From NCBI RefSeq assembly GCF_002933395.1, contig NZ_PKFN01000007.1, positions 186,001 through 250,000 of the forward strand: DNA of 64,000 nucleotides, read 5' to 3'. This document shows, piece after piece, positions 41,195 to 49,146 of this stretch. Both the position numbers and the translations under genes were made by a program. Position 1 is the stretch's first letter; each line of letters starts with the position of its first letter. This DNA is from Yoonia maritima. GTDB taxonomy: Bacteria > Pseudomonadota > Alphaproteobacteria > Rhodobacterales > Rhodobacteraceae. The notes beneath the pieces are model-generated. The model ran no database searches and was not told where the DNA came from. It was given only the letters and a program-made list of their open reading frames with translations.

Positions 41195-41848
41195 ATGCAC
41201 GATCCACGCGGAACCCAAAAAGATGCTTATGCCCTCATCCTGGAGGCTATAGATAGTCACATCTACAAGCCGGGTGACAGGCTGGTTGAAAGCGAATTGG
41301 CTGAACGATTTGGCGTGTCGCGCACCCCGATTCGCGAGGCATTGCAACGACTTGAGACGCAATCCTTGCTAACGCGTGATGGTCGGTCATTGATTGTAGC
41401 TTCGCTTGATCATACGCAATTGTCTGAACTTTATGTTGTCCGTGGTGAACTGGAAGGGCTTGCCGCCCGCCTTGCCGCGCGTCACGCGGCACCAGAAGAA
41501 ATCAAGGTCCTGCGGGATATGCTCGAAGACGACAGGAAACTGGTCGGTGATCCTATGGCGCTTAGCCGTGCTAATCGGCGTTTTCATAAACAAATCCATC
41601 TTGCGTCGCACAATAGATTCTTGGTGCGTCAGCTGGATTTGGTGCACCGGTCAATGGCATTGTTGGCAACGACCTCACTTGCCGCCGAAGGCCGCGGGGC
41701 GGAAACGCTAGATGAGCATACCGTCATCGTCGAAGCGATTGAATCCGGCGATGGTGACGCGGCATATACGGCATTGCGTGACCACATTTCCGAGGCCTTT
41801 GTTACCCGTCTGCGGTTGGACGCCCAAGCGGTTGAGGCGGCTGAGTAG
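41195..41848 (+). CDS. GntR family transcriptional regulator (FCD domain)
   Basis: A 217-residue regulator of the FadR/VanR subfamily. The winged helix (IYKPGDRLVESELAERFGVSRTPIREALQRLE, about 25-60) is followed by an all-helical FCD effector domain, with the expected metal-binding His in FHKQIHLASHN and RDHI. The frame opens 57 codons earlier, but homology starts at the ATG at 41195 with AAAGGC upstream. Its effector and targets are unknown. Its last 47 bp overlap the 3' end of the convergent glycosyltransferase gene. Confidence 0.9.
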   Translation: MHDPRGTQKDAYALILEAIDSHIYKPGDRLVESELAERFGVSRTPIREALQRLETQSLLTRDGRSLIVASLDHTQLSELYVVRGELEGLAARLAARHAAPEEIKVLRDMLEDDRKLVGDPMALSRANRRFHKQIHLASHNRFLVRQLDLVHRSMALLATTSLAAEGRGAETLDEHTVIVEAIESGDGDAAYTALRDHISEAFVTRLRLDAQAVEAAE

Positions 41849-43715
41849 CGTCCTTGTTCCAGCTTTGTGGCAAAAGCACACCATGCGCTGTTTTATCCCA
41901 ATAGAATGGTTTTACGATAAGTTCGTAAATACCTTTGTAGGCAGCCAATGACCCTAAAGGGAAATACAGAGTTAGGCTGAACGCCCATTTGAACAGCCAA
42001 CGTTTGTTCGCCTTGCGCAGCGCAACGAATGCCACCAGCCAACCTATTATCTCTGAGGTAATAAATAGACTGGCGAGAGACCAAAACGCCCAAGTTGGAA
42101 TGTATGCAGATAGGGGATGCGCAAATCCCATTGTTGGTAACCAAAATGTCCATAAAAGGGGCGCAAGTACAAATTGAGAAAGTGTTCCTAAAAACAAAAG
42201 CTGAACACCAAAGAAACGCCAGGCCCCGAGATCACGCCACAGTTCACGTGGGTTACGCATGTGTACGCCATAAGTAATTGCATAGCCCTTCAACCAACGT
42301 GATCGTTGTTTTACCCACGGCCATGCGCGACCGTTAGCTTCTTCTTGGGTTACCGTATCAATTAATGCTGTACGATACCCATGTCGTGCAAGTCTTATCC
42401 CAAGATCGGCGTCTTCGGTAACGTTGTGTGCGTCCCAGCCGCCAAGTTCGTGTAGTGCCTCACGCTTGAAAAACAATGTTGTACCACCAAGCGGAACAGT
42501 TAGGCCAAGCCGTTGTAATCCTGGTAGAATAACCCGAAACCAACTCGCATATTCGATTGTAAAGCAGCGGGTTAGCCAATTTGAATCAGAATTATAGTAG
42601 TCGAGCGTTCCTTGAAGGCAAACGATATCTGGAGGCGCATTTGCAAAGGCTTTGGCAACTGTATGCAGTTGATCCTGCGCCGGTGCGTCCTCTGCATCCC
42701 AAATGCCGATAATGCTACCGCGCGCAAAATCTAACGCATAGTTTAGTGCGCGTGGTTTCGTTTTGATGGTCCCCTTGGGGACGATGATTGGGCGGATGCC
42801 ATTAGGGAGTGTTGTGCGCGCCATGGTCGCACGGGTGGTCAAATCGTCAGCCTCAAGCACAAGGAAAACCTCAAGCAATTCAGGCGGGTAATTCAATGCG
42901 TTTAACCGCGCTAGTAAATGTTCAGCAATCGCTGTTTCATTGTAAAGGGGGACAAGCATGGTGATTGTGGGCAGGCGGGCAGGGGTGACATTTGGCAACG
43001 ATGTCAGAGGGGCACGCCATCCGATTATCGCAGCGGAGGCTTTTAATCCGGTTGAGAGTATAAGCGTCACAATTGCCCATACGATAAAAAATGTAAGCAG
43101 TACGACTGGAACAAACACGGCGGATACGATCAATATTGCGACCACCGTGATGCCCAGAATAAAGCCGCGCGATGGGCTCCAATCGCGGCAGCTTTCACGC
43201 GCAGGTGTTTTGGATTCCGCTTCGATCACGAGAGAGCTTGCACAGTGTTGGGCAATAGAGCGATTAAGTTGGTCATTGGTTGTAATTGCCATGCGGACAC
43301 GGCCAAAACATTCAGTCAGCTCCGGTAGGTGTTGGTGAAATTCGTCGGGGCGCGCTGATAGTATGATCGTGTGACCGCCAATTTTTCGCCAAGGTAATAT
43401 CCCTGCTTGCAAACATCTGGTTGGTCCAAACATGTGAACGAGATCGGTATTCGCAGGTGTAGACAGTGGATCAATTAGTTGGGTTTTATGTTGAACTGAC
43501 TGTGCGGTGCTTATGGAGTAATGTGACACCCCAAAACGGTTCGCGAGAACATCGGCAAGTCGCAACCCTCGGACCCGGGCGACGCGTTCGGCATCAGCCG
43601 CTATTTCTTCCGAAATGGCACCAAGAAGAAGTAGTTCTTGTGATAGTGGGCTAAGGTTGGCGCCCATCGGTTGACGGGCGCCATGAATTGCGATTTTGTT
43701 TTGAACGCCTAACAT
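41802..43715 (-). CDS. Processive family 2 glycosyltransferase with N-terminal MshEN-like domain
   Basis: A 637-residue inner-membrane enzyme resembling cellulose synthase/hyaluronan-synthase-type GT2 proteins. Residues about 25-160 resemble the MshEN/GSPII_E_N domain; two transmembrane helices follow (about 185-230). The catalytic domain has EADD (288-291), DAED (340-343), TEDADLG and QRSRWLKGY, the full D,D,D,QxxRW set of a processive polymerase, and further helices close the channel. Other polysaccharide genes are absent nearby. MshEN domains of known structure bind c-di-GMP; here that is inference. Confidence 0.88.
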   Translation of the reverse strand: MLGVQNKIAIHGARQPMGANLSPLSQELLLLGAISEEIAADAERVARVRGLRLADVLANRFGVSHYSISTAQSVQHKTQLIDPLSTPANTDLVHMFGPTRCLQAGILPWRKIGGHTIILSARPDEFHQHLPELTECFGRVRMAITTNDQLNRSIAQHCASSLVIEAESKTPARESCRDWSPSRGFILGITVVAILIVSAVFVPVVLLTFFIVWAIVTLILSTGLKASAAIIGWRAPLTSLPNVTPARLPTITMLVPLYNETAIAEHLLARLNALNYPPELLEVFLVLEADDLTTRATMARTTLPNGIRPIIVPKGTIKTKPRALNYALDFARGSIIGIWDAEDAPAQDQLHTVAKAFANAPPDIVCLQGTLDYYNSDSNWLTRCFTIEYASWFRVILPGLQRLGLTVPLGGTTLFFKREALHELGGWDAHNVTEDADLGIRLARHGYRTALIDTVTQEEANGRAWPWVKQRSRWLKGYAITYGVHMRNPRELWRDLGAWRFFGVQLLFLGTLSQFVLAPLLWTFWLPTMGFAHPLSAYIPTWAFWSLASLFITSEIIGWLVAFVALRKANKRWLFKWAFSLTLYFPLGSLAAYKGIYELIVKPFYWDKTAHGVLLPQSWNKDATQPPQPLGRPTADG

Positions 43716-43788
43716 GACCGACCTAGCTGTTATACCAGTCAGATCATGCGCCTAGGTCAGTTAAAGTTTCATTAATTGCCGGAAACGA

Positions 43789-44925
43789 TTAGGCGTCCAT
43801 TGCCGCGGCAAAGCGTTCAAACAGATAGTAGCTATCTTGTGGACCAGGGCTGGCTTCTGGGTGGTATTGAACGCTGAATACCGGACGATCTGAGACTTTA
43901 ATCCCGCAGTTGCTACCGTCAAACAGCGATACATGTGTTTCGACCACACCTTCGGGCAGTGTTTGTGCATCCACCGTGAACCCGTGGTTCATCGATGTGA
44001 TCTCAACCTTGCCAGTTTCGTTGTCCTTCACCGGGTGGTTCGCACCATGGTGGCCGTGGTTCATTTTGATTGTCTTAGCACCCAAAGCTAACGCAAGCAT
44101 TTGGTGACCCAAGCAAATTCCGAATACTGGGATATCCGCACCAAGCACACCCTTGATCATTGGAACCGCGTATTCGCCTGTCGCAGCCGGGTCGCCCGGG
44201 CCATTTGACAAAAAGACACCGTCCGGGTTCAGGGCAAGCACGTCTTCCGCAGTCGCAGTAGCGGGCAGAACAGTGACATCGCAGCCAGCGCTCGCTAGGC
44301 AACGCAAGATGTTGCGTTTTGCACCAAAATCAACGGCAACAACTTTGTGGCGTGGCTCTGTTTGGGTGCCAAACCCGTCGGGCCATGCCCAGCGGGTTTC
44401 GTTCCAGCTATATGACTGCGCACAGGTGACTTCTTTTGCAAGATCGAGGCCTTCAAGGCCCGCGAAATCACGGGCTTTTTGAACCAGTGCCGCAATGTCA
44501 AAATTACCGTCTGGATCATGTGCCAAGGCAACATGTGGCGCGCCTTGCTGGCGAATTGCACGGGTCAACCGACGTGTGTCGATCCCGCCCATTCCGATCC
44601 GATTTCGGCTTTTAAGCCATGTCGTCAGGTCTTGGGTCATGCGCCAGTTTGATGGTTCTGTCGGGTCCCATTTGACAACCATACCTTCGGCAACTGGGTC
44701 CGCAGTTTCGTCATCTTCGGGCGTTACACCGGTGTTGCCGATGTGTGGGAACGTAAATGTGACGACTTGCCCGGCATATGACGGATCAGTCATGATTTCC
44801 TGATACCCAGTCATTGCCGTATTAAAGCAAAGCTCTGCAACGGTTTCGCCGGTTGCACCAAATCCGATCCCGTAAAAGATCGTGCCATCCGCAAGTGCCA
44901 AGCAGGCTGTTGGTTTCTGCGTCAT
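43789..44925 (-). CDS. carA: Carbamoyl-phosphate synthase small subunit
   Basis: CarA (378 residues) hydrolyses glutamine and channels ammonia to CarB for arginine and pyrimidine synthesis. The GATase triad is intact: Cys in FGICLGHQML, His and Glu in QYHPEASPGP; the N-terminal CarA domain has YQEIMTDPSYAGQ. The ATG at 44925 follows a GGAGA ribosome binding site; a TTG seven codons upstream extends the frame but lacks support. carB is not in this window. Confidence 0.98.
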   Translation of the reverse strand: MTQKPTACLALADGTIFYGIGFGATGETVAELCFNTAMTGYQEIMTDPSYAGQVVTFTFPHIGNTGVTPEDDETADPVAEGMVVKWDPTEPSNWRMTQDLTTWLKSRNRIGMGGIDTRRLTRAIRQQGAPHVALAHDPDGNFDIAALVQKARDFAGLEGLDLAKEVTCAQSYSWNETRWAWPDGFGTQTEPRHKVVAVDFGAKRNILRCLASAGCDVTVLPATATAEDVLALNPDGVFLSNGPGDPAATGEYAVPMIKGVLGADIPVFGICLGHQMLALALGAKTIKMNHGHHGANHPVKDNETGKVEITSMNHGFTVDAQTLPEGVVETHVSLFDGSNCGIKVSDRPVFSVQYHPEASPGPQDSYYLFERFAAAMDA

Positions 44926-45099
44926 CCCATGTCTCCGATCAGTCAAATTGGGCCGGGTTTACGAGGGCAAGAAGGCAGGGTCAAGGCCGTATCGCGCCCT
45001 TTGAAACAAGGGGGTGACGCTGCGCACACTCGGCTTGTCATACGCAAACACCCGGATTAAGGTGGCCTTTCGTTTTAAGCTTCGTGATCGGGAAAACTC

Positions 45100-45561
45100 A
45101 TGGACATGCGCGACCGGCTAACTTTGGCCCTTAAGGATGCGATGAAGTCAAAAGAGGCTGACCGCCTTTCGACATTGCGGCTGATTAATGCAGCCATCAA
45201 AGATAAAGATATTGCCCTGCGTGGCACTGCCGATGAAGAAGGCGGTGTGAGCGACGCAGACGTGCTTGGTATTCTGGGGAGAATGGTCAAGCAGCGCCAA
45301 GAAAGCGCGCGCGCCTATGAAGAAGGCGGGCGGCTCGAGTTGGCTGAAAAGGAACTGTCTGAAATCAAAGTGATAGAGGACTTTTTGCCACGCCAGCTAT
45401 CGCCAGATGAGGCCGAGCAGGCCGTCGAGACTGCAATTGCAGATGCCGGTGCAGAAAGTATTCGGGATATGGGCAAGGTGATGGCGGTTTTGAAAGCCAA
45501 ATACACGGGCCGTATGGATTTCGGCAAAGCCGGCCCAATGGTAAAGGCGCGGTTAGGATAA
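45100..45561 (+). CDS. GatB/YqeY domain protein
   Basis: A 153-residue YqeY-like protein: MRDRLTLALKDAMKSKEADRLSTLRLINAAIKDK, then KQRQESARAYEEGGR, EIKVIEDFLPRQLS and a C-terminal MGKVMAVLKAKYTGRMDFG segment. YqeY is related to the C-terminal tRNA-binding domain of GatB but stands alone; its role is not settled. It diverges from carA, a position conserved in related genomes. Start at ATG 45100 or the in-frame ATG 45106. Confidence 0.9.
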   Translation: MDMRDRLTLALKDAMKSKEADRLSTLRLINAAIKDKDIALRGTADEEGGVSDADVLGILGRMVKQRQESARAYEEGGRLELAEKELSEIKVIEDFLPRQLSPDEAEQAVETAIADAGAESIRDMGKVMAVLKAKYTGRMDFGKAGPMVKARLG

Positions 45562-45567
45562 TGATCC

Positions 45568-45592
45568 CGGGCGCTTGCTAACGAAACGCCCG
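45568..45592. terminator. Small hairpin between convergent genes
   Basis: CGGGCG (45568-45573) pairs with CGCCCG (45587-45592), followed by TTT on the plus strand. The right arm lies inside the convergent DUF2244 gene. It is a weak candidate terminator for the YqeY gene. Confidence 0.4.
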
Positions 45593-46063
45593 TTTAAGAT
45601 CATCGAATAACGCTGCGCGTTCTGACACATCTAAAAATGCGCCAATTTCAACTTCGCGGTCGCTGCCGCGAAGTGTGATGTAATTTTCGACAGGGCCGCC
45701 TTTTGGGTGAAAATGGACAGTAACCCAGTATCGGTTTGCTTGCCAAATTTGCTTACTGCCATCTGGATTATTGCGGATTAAATAGGCAGTCGTGCTGTCG
45801 ACGGATAGTTCCTCAAGAACTTCACCCCGGCTGTAGCTGACGTTGATAGCCCACCAAAGACCCGAAAACATCAAGATAAAGAACGGTAAAACATACCATA
45901 TCGCGCCGGTTCCCAGCATACCAATAAGCGGGATCAAGGTCAGCGTTGCCGTGCCACCCATGAAAATCACAAAGTCTTTGCGCAACAATGACCGGTAAGG
46001 CCAAAGGCTAAGCCGCCAATTTGCTTGGTCATCAGTCGGATGTGGGGTCCATTCGTAGGGCAT
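45578..46063 (-). CDS. DUF2244 domain membrane protein
   Basis: A 161-residue protein with two adjacent transmembrane helices (FVIFMGGTATLTLIPLIGML and YVLPFFILMFSGLWWAINV), and the DUF2244 pattern PHRSLS-like RLSLWPYRSLL before them and VHFHPKGGPVENYITLRG after. This family is found mainly in alphaproteobacteria, often near cytochrome oxidase genes; here ctaD lies about 1 kb upstream, with an unrelated gene between. No function is established. Confidence 0.88.
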   Translation of the reverse strand: MPYEWTPHPTDDQANWRLSLWPYRSLLRKDFVIFMGGTATLTLIPLIGMLGTGAIWYVLPFFILMFSGLWWAINVSYSRGEVLEELSVDSTTAYLIRNNPDGSKQIWQANRYWVTVHFHPKGGPVENYITLRGSDREVEIGAFLDVSERAALFDDLKRAFR

Positions 46064-46251
46064 ATCGATATTATACGCCGCGCCGCACCCGAGTGAAACG
46101 TGCGTGTTTGTCGCGTCTGATCGCAGGATAAGCTTGGCTAGGTAAACAGTTGCGCGTCTTAGAATGGTTGGTTGCGGATATTTTGATGTGTTTCAGCCGT
46201 TGAAGACGAACGGCGTGATGTCGTTTGTCTAATTTTACTAACTGAACGTCA

Positions 46252-46944
46252 CTACGGTTCTATTGTCGTTTCACCGATCAGTCTCGGTGCATCTGGGTCA
46301 TTGGTCACCAACCGAATGTTACAGCCCACGAGGTATCTTGCAGCGCTGGTCCTGAAGGTAAACCCGAAGGTGCGAATGGTTCCGGGAATTCTTGCGCCAG
46401 CAGACAACGAAGATTCATCTTCGGGAATAAGAGGAATGGTTTCACTTCCGTAGTTTGGAAAAACCATCGCGCCGACGCCAATACGATCATCATCGTTGCG
46501 AAAAATCCTGTCATTGAGTTCTACGGATTCACCCGCGAACATAAGCTGTTCTGCTAACGGAACACCACCTGAATCAAATACGGTTTGTGTGAGTTGTCCC
46601 ACGGCATCATAGAAACGCTGGTTGTCGTCTTCACGGTCTCGGTCCAATGACCTGTCTTGCTCGACAGCCCTGACAACCAATCCGAAAAATGGGTTTCTTG
46701 TCGTTGGGACGTTTTTAGAGCTGACAATTCCGACCTTGTCTGGTCGCCGTGGATCGCCGGCACCGACCCCATGGTTTGTCGGAAACAGGTTACCTGTCGT
46801 ATAGCCGTGAACTCTGACTTCTGATCCAAAGTGCGTAATAAAAGCAAATTGCAGGCTAGGTTCATCTTTCGCGGCCGTCTCGCCCGGGTCGCCTTCGTCA
46901 GGATCTGTTACTTTCAAGCTCCATCTATTTTGTATCCAAGCCAT
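46252..46944 (-). CDS. Orphan hypothetical protein, 230 aa
   Basis: I do not recognise this protein. It is soluble with no signal peptide or membrane helix, rich in Asp, Gly and Arg, and opens MAWIQNRWSLKVTDPDEGDPGE. Segments such as DPRRPDKVGIVSSKNVPTT and SLDRDREDDNQRFYDAVG are polar and look surface-exposed; the C-terminal part alternates hydrophobic and polar residues as in a beta-sandwich. The start follows a good GGAG ribosome binding site. It is flanked by DUF2244 and ctaD on the same strand but is separated from ctaD by a terminator. Confidence 0.7.
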   Translation of the reverse strand: MAWIQNRWSLKVTDPDEGDPGETAAKDEPSLQFAFITHFGSEVRVHGYTTGNLFPTNHGVGAGDPRRPDKVGIVSSKNVPTTRNPFFGLVVRAVEQDRSLDRDREDDNQRFYDAVGQLTQTVFDSGGVPLAEQLMFAGESVELNDRIFRNDDDRIGVGAMVFPNYGSETIPLIPEDESSLSAGARIPGTIRTFGFTFRTSAARYLVGCNIRLVTNDPDAPRLIGETTIEP

Positions 46945-47065
46945 CTAAAATCTCCATAAATTGATTAAATAATAATACGGATTTCAGCATTAATTCCTTT
47001 GAAGCGGTAGTCGGGTATTACTTACCCGGCGCGCACTTGGCGGTATAGGCGGGGAACCAGAGTAT

Positions 47066-47101
47066 AAAAAAAGGCCCCACAAAATTGCGAGGCCTTTTTT
47101 T
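47066..47101 (-). terminator. Terminator of ctaD
   Basis: A 7-A run plus GGCC (47066-47076) pairs with GGCC plus a 7-T run (47091-47101) across a 14-nt loop. On the minus strand it stands directly after the ctaD stop and ends in T residues. Confidence 0.85.
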
Positions 47102-47115
47102 GGATCATATGCAGT

Positions 47116-48789
47116 TTAATGAGCGGGTTGCTTGTCCCAGTCTTCCTGCTTTGGAAGCATCTCGAATGTGTGCTCTGGAGGAGGGCACGGCAGTGTCCAT
47201 TCGAGTGTATCCGCGAACTCGTTCCATGGGTTGTTCTCAGTCACGCGCTTACCTTTGGTGAGTGTCCAAACCATCACGCCGATGAAGAAGACAAACGAAG
47301 CGAATGACAGGAATGCGCCCCAGCTAGAAACAAGGTTCCAAGTTGCGAATGCATCGGGGTAGTCGATGTAACGGCGTGGCATACCCTGACGACCCAAGAA
47401 GTGTTGTGGGAAGAAGGTCAGGTTTGCACCGATGAACATCATCCAGAAGTGCAGCTTACCAGCCCATTCCGGTGCCATGCGGCCCGAGAATTTAGGCAGG
47501 TAAAAGTAGATACCCGCAAAGATCGAGAACACCGCACCGAGCGACATAACATAGTGGAAATGTGCAACCACATAGTATGTGTCGTGGTAAACGCGGTCGA
47601 CGCCCGCTTGAGAAAGAACGATGCCTGTAACGCCACCAACGGTGAACAGGAATAGGAACCCGAACGCCCAAAGCATTGGCGTTCTCACTTCAATCGAGCC
47701 GCCCCACATTGTCGCGATCCAAGAGAAGATTTTAACCCCGGTTGGCACCGCGATAACCATTGTTGCCAGCATGAAGTAGGACTGCTGTGTCAGCGACATA
47801 CCAACGGTGTACATGTGGTGCGCCCAAACGACAAAGCCCAAAACACCAATTGCAACCATCGCGTAAACCATCGGCAGGTAGCCGAAGATTGGCTTGCGAG
47901 AGAACGTCGCGATGATGTGGCTGATGATACCGAAGCCAGGGATGATGATGATGTACACTTCTGGGTGTCCAAAGAACCACAGGATGTGTTGATACAAGAT
48001 CGGGTCGCCGCCGCCTTCTGGTTGGAAGAACGTGGTGCCAAAGTTACGGTCAGTCAGCAGCATTGTGATCGCGCCAGCCAGAACAGGCAGGGCAAGAAGG
48101 ATCAGCCATGATGTAACAAAGATAGACCAAGCGAATAGCGGCACTTTGTGCAGGGTCATGCCCGGAGCACGCATGTTCAAGAACGTCGTGATCATGTTGA
48201 TCGCGCCAAGGATCGAAGAGGCACCAGAAAGGTGAACCGCAAAGATCGCAAGATCCATCGACATGCCAGCTTCGGATGTCGACAGTGGTGGATATAGAAC
48301 CCAACCAACGCCGGAACCCAGTTGACCGTTGCCGCCCGGTGTCAGCATTGAAGCCACGCCCAGTGAAGCACCCGCAACGAACATCCAGTAGGACAGGTTG
48401 TTCAGACGTGGGAATGCCATGTCCGGAGCACCAATTTGCAGCGGCATAAGGTAGTTACCAAAGCCCCCAAAAAGAGCAGGGATAACCACAAAGAACATCA
48501 TTAGAACGCCGTGATAGGTGATCATCACGTTCCAAAGGTGTCCATTTGGTGTACATTCAGCTGCGCTATCAGCAATGAAACGCGCGCCTTCTAGACACAT
48601 GTATTGAACGCCCGGATGCATCAATTCTAGACGCATATAGACTGTGAATAGCACGGAAACGAAACCTAGTGCACCAGCGGTGAACAGGTACAGAATCCCG
48701 ATATCTTTATGGTTTGTCGACATAAACCACCGGGTAAAGAACCCCCGGTCGTCGTGATGTTCGTCGCCGTGGATGGCTGCATCTGCCAT
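47116..48789 (-). CDS. ctaD: Cytochrome c oxidase subunit I (aa3 type)
   Basis: CtaD (557 residues) is the haem-copper catalytic subunit of the aa3 cytochrome c oxidase. Twelve transmembrane helices are expected. Ligands are present: [12 protein letters not shown] for haem a, [17 protein letters not shown] with the cross-linked His-Tyr of the CuB site, and [17 protein letters not shown] for CuB and both haems. K- and D-channel residues sit in their usual contexts. A GAGGAG ribosome binding site precedes the ATG at 48789. The other ctaC-ctaE genes are not adjacent, a common situation in Rhodobacteraceae. Confidence 0.98.
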   Translation of the reverse strand: MADAAIHGDEHHDDRGFFTRWFMSTNHKDIGILYLFTAGALGFVSVLFTVYMRLELMHPGVQYMCLEGARFIADSAAECTPNGHLWNVMITYHGVLMMFFVVIPALFGGFGNYLMPLQIGAPDMAFPRLNNLSYWMFVAGASLGVASMLTPGGNGQLGSGVGWVLYPPLSTSEAGMSMDLAIFAVHLSGASSILGAINMITTFLNMRAPGMTLHKVPLFAWSIFVTSWLILLALPVLAGAITMLLTDRNFGTTFFQPEGGGDPILYQHILWFFGHPEVYIIIIPGFGIISHIIATFSRKPIFGYLPMVYAMVAIGVLGFVVWAHHMYTVGMSLTQQSYFMLATMVIAVPTGVKIFSWIATMWGGSIEVRTPMLWAFGFLFLFTVGGVTGIVLSQAGVDRVYHDTYYVVAHFHYVMSLGAVFSIFAGIYFYLPKFSGRMAPEWAGKLHFWMMFIGANLTFFPQHFLGRQGMPRRYIDYPDAFATWNLVSSWGAFLSFASFVFFIGVMVWTLTKGKRVTENNPWNEFADTLEWTLPCPPPEHTFEMLPKQEDWDKQPAH

Positions 48790-49146
48790 TTTGGCTCTCC
48801 TCGTGTTGGCTACTCTGCGACGGCGCCGATTCCGAAGAATGACGCGCGTTTGGGCTGGTTCTAATGCCTTGGGCGTAAAGGGGCAATAAAGGAAGCGCGT
48901 TTCGGGCTGGGTTATATTGGCGCAGGCTGTCTGGCGGAGGTCATTAACTATGACATTTGGCTTCTGTCATGACTGCTTTTTAAGCGATCGGTAACCTCTT
49001 GCGAGCATGACGTGGGTGGGGGTCGTCTCTGGATTGCACTGCTGCGCAAAAGGCTAGGTTGCACTTGTACTTTGTGTGGTGTCTCAGCGGGTCGGTTGGT
49101 AAGGGCAAATGACACTATAATGATGATCGTGGACTAGGCAAGAGAT
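48790..49146. promoter_or_regulatory. Intergenic region with direct repeats upstream of ctaD and the RTX gene
   Basis: 357 bp without a gene, divergent between ctaD (minus) and the RTX/Hint gene (plus). Two near-identical direct repeats read GCGCGTTT(C)GGGCTGG at 48844-48858 and 48895-48910, 55 and 106 bp upstream of the ctaD start. Two GTCAT-based palindromes lie at 48940-48954 (GTCAT-TAACT-ATGAC) and 48966-48973 (GTCATGAC). These look like regulator sites, but the proteins are unknown. Confidence 0.5.
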
